From NCBI RefSeq assembly GCF_964355755.1, contig NC_092679.1, positions 11,462,932 through 11,526,931 of the forward strand: DNA of 64,000 nt. The letters are read 5' to 3'. Position 1 is the first letter of the stretch. Each line of letters starts with the position of its first letter. Below the pieces are notes generated by a model that saw only the letters and a program-made list of their open reading frames with translations, was not told the DNA's origin and did no database searches. This stretch comes from Antedon mediterranea. Taxonomy: Eukaryota; Echinodermata; Crinoidea; Comatulida; Antedonidae. Positions 57,669 through 64,000 of the stretch are shown here, in pieces. Position numbers and translations under genes: made by a program.

Positions 57669-58614
57669 TATTCAGTTATTTAAATTTAGCGATCAGCGTT
57701 TTAGATTGAGAGTGTTAACTCGTTTTTCTGATGAAAGCAGAAGCGAGCTCCGTGGTAAAATTATTCGTTGTGATTGCGGTACTATTGCATTGAAATATTT
57801 TATTGGTGGATGCAATATTTGTTGTTATTGTAGGCTTATTTTTGAATTTGAATAAATTAAAAGTAAGGAAGAGTTCGCATGTAATTTGACCAATCACGAC
57901 ATTCGAACTATCTCTTGTGATTTTTAAACTCAGTTGCGAACCAAACTTTATAAACAAAATATAGTGCAGAGGCCTATGCCTATTTAAATGTTTAAAAGTG
58001 CATGTAGGTAAGAGTAAGACCTACTATTTATGCAAAAGAGATAAACTAGAATTTATAATGTTTAGCATAAACTGGTAGTGTTTAAAGAGACATTTCTATA
58101 AAATATAATATATTGTATAGATTTGAGCAATAAAGAGTACCGTATTGTTTAAATACATAAAAAGGTGCAAAATGGATGTATATGCACTGTCAAAGAATTC
58201 ATGATTTGTATTTGACAACAAAATGCTGCAAGTTTTAATATTTTCAGTATGGGTTAAAAAACATACTGTAGCTGTCATACAACGGTGAATGTACTGTTTA
58301 TTTATTAACTTTAATTTTCCATATTAACAATCAAATCAATCAAAATCTTTATTTATTCACAAAAATATAAAATACAATATAATAGTACAAAATATAAAGC
58401 TCGTTCACCAAAAAATAAAGGTGTTCTTCCACATGTTCTAATAGGTAAAACAGTGAGTCATGCGTAATGTTCCTTACAAAGCATATGAAGAATATTTCAT
58501 AAGAGTAAACTTAAGAAATCTATTTGTAACCACCATCCTGTTTCTCTGTCGCCTACTTTATCAAAGTATTTAAAAACAATTCTTTTTTTGCATTTACATT
58601 GATTATTTACGAAA
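57669..58614 (+). other. CNGA 3' UTR and downstream flank
   Basis: AATAAA at 57851-57856, about 185 nt past the stop, is the first good poly(A) signal; another occurs near 58128. The 69-codon ORF at 57646-57855 overlaps the end of the CDS in another frame and has no support. A LINE tail lies at 58325-58400. Confidence 0.6.
58325..58400 (-). mobile_element. Probable LINE 3' tail (minus orientation)
   Basis: On the minus strand GTGAACGAGCTTTATATTTTG leads to GTGAATAAATAAAGATTTTG and a (ATTGATTTG)-type terminal repeat, the usual layout of a non-LTR element 3' end. Confidence 0.4.
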
Positions 58615-58635
58615 TTGAGCCGTGAAATGAAACAT

Positions 58636-59205
58636 TTGTGCAAACAACCTCAATTGTGCAAACATGTTGCCCTCAATATGCAAACCACCATTATTTGTGC
58701 GAACATGTTGCCCTCAATGTGCAAACCACCACATTTGTGCAAACATATTGCCCTCAATGTGCAAACAACCATATTTGTGCGAACATGTTGCCCTCAATGT
58801 GCAAACAACCACATTTGTGCAAACATATTGCCCTCAATGTGCAAACAACCATATTTGTGCAAACATGTTGCCCTCAATGTGCAAACCACCATATTTGTGC
58901 GAACATGTTGCCCTCGATGTACAAAAAACCACATTTGTGCGAACATGTTGCCCTCAATGTGCAAACCACCATATTTGTGCGAACATGTTGCCCTCAATGT
59001 GTAAACAACCACATTTGTGCAAACATATTGCCCATCGGAGTCCATTGTAATCCAACCTTTTCAGCTCTTGCTGCTGGTTGGAATTTGATGCTTTTATACC
59101 TTAATAAATAAATAAATAAATATTGCCCTCAATGTGCAAACAACCACATTTGTGCAAACATATTGCCCTCAATGTGCAAACAACCACATTTGGCAAACAT
59201 GGCAC
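58636..59205 (+). repeat. 40-bp minisatellite in the left arm
   Basis: About a dozen units with A/G variants (GCAAACATATTG / GCGAACATGTTG). Because 40 is not a multiple of 3 and the unit has few stops, it produces overlapping ORFs in several frames (CANMLPSMCK-type repeats), which are not proteins. Confidence 0.93.
59034..59121 (+). mobile_element. 88-bp retro-insertion with target-site duplication
   Basis: A foreign 88-bp segment ending in TTAATAAATAAATAAATAAA interrupts a minisatellite unit and is flanked by ATTGCCC on both sides (59027-59033 and 59122-59128). This fits a strongly 5'-truncated LINE or SINE 3' end. Confidence 0.75.
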
Positions 59206-59370
59206 TCTCAAATGTGCAAATTTGTAAAAAAGGTATAAGCCTACTCCACTAATGTGCAAACATCACGCCGTTAAATGTAAAAACGATCAGTTCTGACGTT
59301 AAATGTGCAGCTGAAATTCTTCAAATTTTCAAATCATTTTTTTACAACCAAAATTGTTGATTAAAAATGT

Positions 59371-59441
59371 CAGTCGCGTGCTCAAGTTAGTGTGTACCGA
59401 CCAACCGACCGACATAGTGAGCTGTAATCACGCGACTAAAA
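59371..59441. repeat. Dispersed CCGA-rich module, copy 2
   Basis: CAGTCGCGTGCTCAAGTTAG, CCGACCAACCGACCGACATAG, GTGAGCTGTA, then CACGCGACT. The ends AGTCGCGTG (59372) and CACGCGACT (59429) are perfect inverted repeats. Block order is the same as in the copy at 20260-20359. It lies in the interior of the foldback element. Confidence 0.75.
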
Positions 59442-60195
59442 TGGTAACCTAATTCTAAAAACACTCACGGGTTTTTCTAACAATGATTTATAGATATAGC
59501 CACTTATAAATTTAATTAGTAATACAGGCAGACATAATCTGTTTTGAAACAAAAAACAACAATCATGGGGATGGAGATGGTAACTTTTATACTATTGAAA
59601 TTGAAGTCCATTATAGTTCTTATTTTAAAGGAAATTCACAAAACATAATGAACTGAGTTCATTAGATTTGATATCATTTTATTTAAATTGTAGTTCTTTT
59701 ATAACAACTTAAAATTGTGAGGATTTTCTTGCGCAAATTGAATCAATATTAAAATTGAGCAAAACATTTAGAACAGTGCATTCTATTTGATAAAATCAAA
59801 GCTCATACAAATTCAGATAAAAGAATAAAATGTTACTAAAATTGCGCTAAGATTTCTTTGCAGAATCAAATTGCGTAACGAAATCTTTGCACTATTTTAA
59901 ATCACGATTAACATTTACTCACTTCATTATTTTCCTGTTAATTAATCAATTAATGTAGTTGAAGACACACATTTATAGAATTAAATTTGCACATTTAACG
60001 TAAAAAACTTTTTACATTTATGGCCTGATGTTTGCACATTAGTGGATTATTCATGTTTACAGATTTGCACATTTGAAGGTGTCATGTTTGCACAAATATG
60101 GTTGTTTGCACATTACATTTGAGGGCAACATTTTTAAAAAAATGTGGTTTTTTGCAGAAATGTGACTGTTTGCACTTTTAACCGTTCAACAGGGT

Positions 60196-60327
60196 AACTA
60201 GTAATGATCATTTTTCCGGGTGGCTTCCTGTGCTCTTGGTTGTCATAGGGGTAAATTTTGGGTCCTCTGCTATTTAATTGTTAAATATTAAGTTAACAGA
60301 GCGCAGCAACCTCAAACGTCTTGATGG
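60196..60327. other. Short spacer between foldback element and LINE
   Basis: About 130 bp with no recognised feature. Confidence 0.4.
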
Positions 60328-63300
60328 TTTCGTTTCGTTTATTTATTTTTTCCACTCACTTATATATATATGTATATATCATTTACATTTACATAACATA
60401 TATTAAATGTGGGTGGATGGAAGTCACAGTAAGTTCACTGAACTTTAAGTCGTGACTCCCGTATGCCTAAGTATACTAACATTGCTACAGAGTAGACTAA
60501 AATATGAATATATAATAGTGAAAGTACATAAAATAAAGAAATAAAAAAATTTTAAATTATAGAAGTTAAGATAAACCAGGCAATTATATAATATATGATA
60601 AAAGGGATAATGATAACAATTAGAGTACAATATGAAATATAATTAAATATGGTATAATAACAAGTATAACGATACAATGTAGCGGAGATTATTGAATACC
60701 AGGGTGAAGGATTTAATGCCATGTATCACCACCAAATAAATAAGGATAAAAGATCGGCGAAAAATTATGTAGCATATTCTGACACCATTTTGTGTTTGAA
60801 ATTAGATTTAAAACTAGAAAAGGAAGATTTCTGTTTAAGTTCATTTGAGAGTGAAGTCCAAAGTTTGGGACCAAAATAATACATAAAAAATCGTCGAGCC
60901 TTAACATTTAAATTATCAAAGATATAATTGTTAACAGAGGATCGGGTTTTATAGGAATGGCGTTCGTCAATTCTTGTAAATAAAGCATTAAAATGTGAAG
61001 GCAGTAAATTGTTAGATAAACGGTACATAAATGAGGCAACTTGTAATTTATTTAAATCATAAATGTTTAAAACGTTAAATCTTTTAAAAAGTAATTTTGT
61101 ATGGGCTCTAAATGATTCTCCCGCGCAAATCCGAAGTGCACGTTTTTGTAGTTTAAAAAGGCGGTCAATTTGAGTTTTCTCTAGACTTGTCCAGGGGCAT
61201 AACGTATTAAATTTATCTAGAGTAATTGCCCAACATAAATTGGCATAAGAAAGGTAAGGCAAAACTAAAGTATTATAAAGGGTTAATAAGGTTTTTTGAG
61301 GGAAGATATGTTTTAATTTGTTCAATATTCCAACATTTCTAGAAACTAGATTACTGATTTTATTTATATGTAGTTTCCAAGTCAGAGAGGCATCTATGGT
61401 TACTCCTAAAAATTGTGTTTCATTAACTCGTTTGATCATTTTATTATCAATGTATATTTGTTCATTTAAAGAATTTGAAATTTTACGTTTAGAAAATATT
61501 ATATAGTTCGTTTTGAATGTATTAAGAGTTAATTTATTGTGTTTGAGCCAATTTGAAACTTTAAGTAACTCATCATTGACAATTTTAAACAAGGTATTTA
61601 ATTTAGGATGAGAGAAAAAAATATTTGTGTCGTCAGCAAATAAGATAAAATTTAGTAATTTAGAGCTGTTTGGTATATCGTTAACAAAAATCAGGAATAA
61701 GAGTGGTCCAAGAATCGATCCTTGGGGAACACCACAGGTTAAACGGGAATAGGAAGAGTTAAAATTGTTTAAGGAAGTAAACTGAACACGATTGGAAAGG
61801 TAGCTTTTAATTAGTTTTAAAGGAAGGCCTCTGATACCGTAATTTGAAAGTTTATGAATTAAAATATCGTGGTTAATAGTATCGAAGGCCTTAGATAAAT
61901 CAAGGAAAATGCCAACAGAAAACTCATTTTTACTCAGGGCAATTGTAATTTTGTCAAAAATATCTAATAAAGCAAGATCTGTTGAATACTTTTTCCTGAA
62001 ACCATATTGGCCTTTAAATAAAATGTTATGTTTAGTTAAAAAGGAAGAAATTCGATTATGCATTATTTTTTCAATTAATTTTGAGAAACAAGGAAGTAGG
62101 GAGATTGGTCTGTAGTTATTGAAATGATGAGGATCTTCTTTCTTGTAGATAGGGATGACTTTAGCTATTTTAAAAGAGTCAGGAAAAATACCGGTTTGAA
62201 AAGAAGTATTAAAAATGTGAGTTAAGGGTTTGCATATAAAATTAGAAACACGTTTAATAATTTTATTGGAAAACCCATCAAACCCAGGAGATTTATTATC
62301 TTTGAGGGAAAGTATTATACTGACAACTTCATGCTCGGTTACAGGACTAAGGAGGAGAGAGTGCACACATGGACGAGGTAGGGTAGAAGTATAATTATCA
62401 TTATCCGACACATGTATTTTGTTAACTAAATTTGGCCCTATACTAGTAAAATAATTATTGAATTCAGTTGCAATTTGTTGAGGATTATTTAATTCAATGT
62501 CATTGTTAATAAAGTGAGAAGGAAACGGTTTACGAGATTTCTTGCCAAGGACTCCATTTATTGTTTGCCAGGTTTTTTGGATGTTATTTTTATGGAATTC
62601 AAATTTGTCACTGAAGTAATTCTTTTGGGCAGTACGAAGGATTTTGGTAAGTACATTTTGATATTTAACATATTTATCTTTGTCCTTTTGCTTTTTAGAT
62701 ATAAGAAATGTTTTATATAATTTGTGTTTTTTGTCGATAGATTTAATTAAGCATTTAGTTATCCAAGGTTTTTTTTCTTTCCGAATATTTCGTCTGGAAC
62801 GAGTGGTTTTAATGTTGTTATTATATAATGTACTAAATATGTCGTTGAATAAAGCGTATGCCTCATTGGGTTCATTGGAGTTATAAATACTAGTCCAGTC
62901 AACATTTGACAAATCATTACTTAAGGCAGAAATTAAAATATCATTGACTTTTTTTATGTATATATATTTTGATTTAGGTTTCAGGTGTTGGAGAGGTTCT
63001 GATTTATGTACTAACAAGAAAACAGGAAAGTGATCCGAGATGTCCGAATATAGAATTCCGGAAGAAATGTTATCGTATAGATTATTACAAAAAATATTGT
63101 CGATTAAAGTTGCAGAATTACGCGTAATTCTAGTTGGCCTAGTAATAAGAGGATAATAATTTGATTGAAATAAAGTATTAACAAAATCAGAAGTACCTTT
63201 ATGTGTTTTGGAATTTAACAAGTTAATATTAAAGTCTCCTGAAATATATGCTGTTTTTTTCTCATTATTAATGGTGTCAATTAAATTAGAGATATCTTTA

Positions 63301-64000
63301 TTAAATGTGTTAATGGATAATTCAGGCAAACGATATACTACTCCAAGGATTATGTTTTTTGGTTGTGCATCGATTTCAATGAAAAGAGATTCCGAACCAT
63401 TAGTAATGATAAATGATAAATCAGGGCGAAGAATATATTTAAATCTCTGGTGTAGGTAAATGGCAACGCCTCCTCCTGGTCTATCAGCTCGTGAAACATG
63501 CAAGAGGTTATAATTGGGAATATTATAAAAGGAAAAAGGCGTATTATGATTAAAAAAAGTTTCGGTGAAGCATAGTGCTGAGAATTCATGGTTAATAGCA
63601 CCTACGCATACATTGATATCGTTAAAATGTTTAACAAGACTGCGTGCGTTTAAGTGAAAGATACTAAATGAATAATCTTGTGTTGAATATTTGTTGTTAA
63701 GACTATCGATATATTCATAGGCACAAGATTCAATATTTTCGGAAAATAATTGGGCATTGTTGTCATTAATAATATCTTTAAAATTAATATCAAAAGGGTT
63801 AAAAATTAAAGAATTAAATCTATCAAAGTCAATTCTATCGTCACAAAAGTAATAGTGAATGACATGCAAGAATTCATCATTATCAATAATGTGATTAAAT
63901 GGGAATGCATCTATATTGTCAAAAGGGTCCATGAGAATATCTAACGATACATAATGTGATCAGTTTATTCAATAGTATGTAATAAAAGATGCCTGGTAAT
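60328..64000 (-). mobile_element. CR1/jockey-group LINE, 3' portion, cut by the window edge
   Basis: The minus-strand element ends near 60328 in (AAATAA)AACGAAACGAAACC after a roughly 430-nt 3' UTR. It contains one intact EN-RT ORF (60765-63932). The 5' end, and any ORF1, lie beyond the window. The ORF has no stop or frameshift, which implies recent insertion. Confidence 0.85.
60765..63932 (-). CDS. LINE endonuclease/reverse transcriptase polyprotein
   Basis: 1055 aa. The N-terminal third is an APE-type endonuclease (FHLNARSL near the start, SGDFNIN with Asp at about 233, then SDISDHFPV). The central part is a reverse transcriptase: IYKKEDPHHFNNYRPISLLP, GFRKKYSTDLAL, FLDLSKAFDTINHDIL, GVPQGSILGPLLFLIF and the catalytic FADDT at 765-769. 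The C-terminal region has no RNase H motif that I can see. The product would nick target DNA and copy the element's RNA by target-primed reverse transcription. EN plus RT without RNase H and the RT motifs fit the CR1/jockey group; clade-level assignment is uncertain. Confidence 0.93.
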   Translation of the reverse strand: MDPFDNIDAFPFNHIIDNDEFLHVIHYYFCDDRIDFDRFNSLIFNPFDINFKDIINDNNAQLFSENIESCAYEYIDSLNNKYSTQDYSFSIFHLNARSLVKHFNDINVCVGAINHEFSALCFTETFFNHNTPFSFYNIPNYNLLHVSRADRPGGGVAIYLHQRFKYILRPDLSFIITNGSESLFIEIDAQPKNIILGVVYRLPELSINTFNKDISNLIDTINNEKKTAYISGDFNINLLNSKTHKGTSDFVNTLFQSNYYPLITRPTRITRNSATLIDNIFCNNLYDNISSGILYSDISDHFPVFLLVHKSEPLQHLKPKSKYIYIKKVNDILISALSNDLSNVDWTSIYNSNEPNEAYALFNDIFSTLYNNNIKTTRSRRNIRKEKKPWITKCLIKSIDKKHKLYKTFLISKKQKDKDKYVKYQNVLTKILRTAQKNYFSDKFEFHKNNIQKTWQTINGVLGKKSRKPFPSHFINNDIELNNPQQIATEFNNYFTSIGPNLVNKIHVSDNDNYTSTLPRPCVHSLLLSPVTEHEVVSIILSLKDNKSPGFDGFSNKIIKRVSNFICKPLTHIFNTSFQTGIFPDSFKIAKVIPIYKKEDPHHFNNYRPISLLPCFSKLIEKIMHNRISSFLTKHNILFKGQYGFRKKYSTDLALLDIFDKITIALSKNEFSVGIFLDLSKAFDTINHDILIHKLSNYGIRGLPLKLIKSYLSNRVQFTSLNNFNSSYSRLTCGVPQGSILGPLLFLIFVNDIPNSSKLLNFILFADDTNIFFSHPKLNTLFKIVNDELLKVSNWLKHNKLTLNTFKTNYIIFSKRKISNSLNEQIYIDNKMIKRVNETQFLGVTIDASLTWKLHINKISNLVSRNVGILNKLKHIFPQKTLLTLYNTLVLPYLSYANLCWAITLDKFNTLCPWTSLEKTQIDRLFKLQKRALRICAGESFRAHTKLLFKRFNVLNIYDLNKLQVASFMYRLSNNLLPSHFNALFTRIDERHSYKTRSSVNNYIFDNLNVKARRFFMYYFGPKLWTSLSNELKQKSSFSSFKSNFKHKMVSEYAT

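Larger units (their letters stand above)
58615..60195. mobile_element. Foldback-type element with tandem-repeat arms
   Basis: The left arm is built from 40-bp repeats (TGTGCAAACATATTGCCCTC + AATGTGCAAACAACCACATT) and continues to about 59320. The right arm (59983-60185) is its inverted counterpart: complements of CTCAAATGTGCAAAT, CCACTAATGTGCAAACATCA and ACGTTAAATGTGCA appear in reverse order. About 650 bp of unrelated DNA lies between. Long inverted arms made of tandem repeats are typical of foldback elements. No transposase seen, so it is non-autonomous. Confidence 0.7.

Noticed and set aside
57646-57855. 69-codon ORF after the CNG stop
   Set aside because: Overlaps the end of the CDS in another frame and lies in the 3' UTR without motifs.
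58615-59111. Three overlapping Cys-rich repeat ORFs
   Set aside because: The 40-bp minisatellite is open in several frames; no start context, splice sites or family match.

Overview
The window is animal nuclear DNA, roughly two-thirds A+T, with large introns, GT-AG splice sites, LINE relics and satellites. A single-copy-type Pax1/9 gene, a CNG channel gene and the dispersed palindrome TAGGCCTA suggest a marine invertebrate deuterostome. My best guess is an echinoderm, which is inference and not proven by the sequence.

Left third (about 2.2-24.7 kb, minus strand): a complete Pax1/9 transcription factor gene. I rebuilt it as five coding exons with matching phases, giving 358 codons plus stop. 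Exon 1 contributes only ATG-G at 24283-24286. Exon 2 (18578-19186) holds the whole paired domain and the octapeptide. Exons 3 and 4 (3439-3590, 2768-3005) and a 74-nt last exon (2244-2317) hold the C-terminal half. Intron 1 is about 5.1 kb and intron 2 about 15 kb. They contain inverted repeats with CRE cores, short tandem duplications and retroelement tails.

Middle (28.4-38.3 kb): a tandem array of nine copies (eight near full length, about 1.15-1.4 kb each) of a unit that starts CTAGATTTGAACTCG. The unit carries an 11-bp subterminal inverted repeat. Its 3' end carries 0 to 4 copies of a module with a perfect 10-bp stem. It resembles a Helentron/HINE-like or foldback element amplified as a satellite. 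It separates the 5' ends of the two genes. The flanks (24.7-28.4 and 38.3-44.6 kb) show no convincing gene, only hairpin repeats, LINE tails and one doubtful small ORF.

Right (44575-57668, plus strand): a complete alpha-type cyclic nucleotide-gated channel gene with 21 coding exons in any one transcript, 779 aa. The central observation is two adjacent 79-nt exons (52293-52371 and 52435-52513). Both encode the pore helix and selectivity filter, one with TIGE (CNGA-like) and one with TIGG (CNGB-like). They have the same length and phase, and only one can be used per transcript without a frameshift. One gene could therefore make two channels with different filters. Intron 4 carries about 51 near-identical copies of a 38-bp minisatellite.

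End of window: a foldback-type element with 40-bp tandem repeats in its arms (58.6-60.2 kb), interrupted by a small retro-insertion with a target-site duplication. Next to it is a LINE (minus strand, 60.33 kb to the window edge) with an intact 1055-aa endonuclease/reverse transcriptase ORF.
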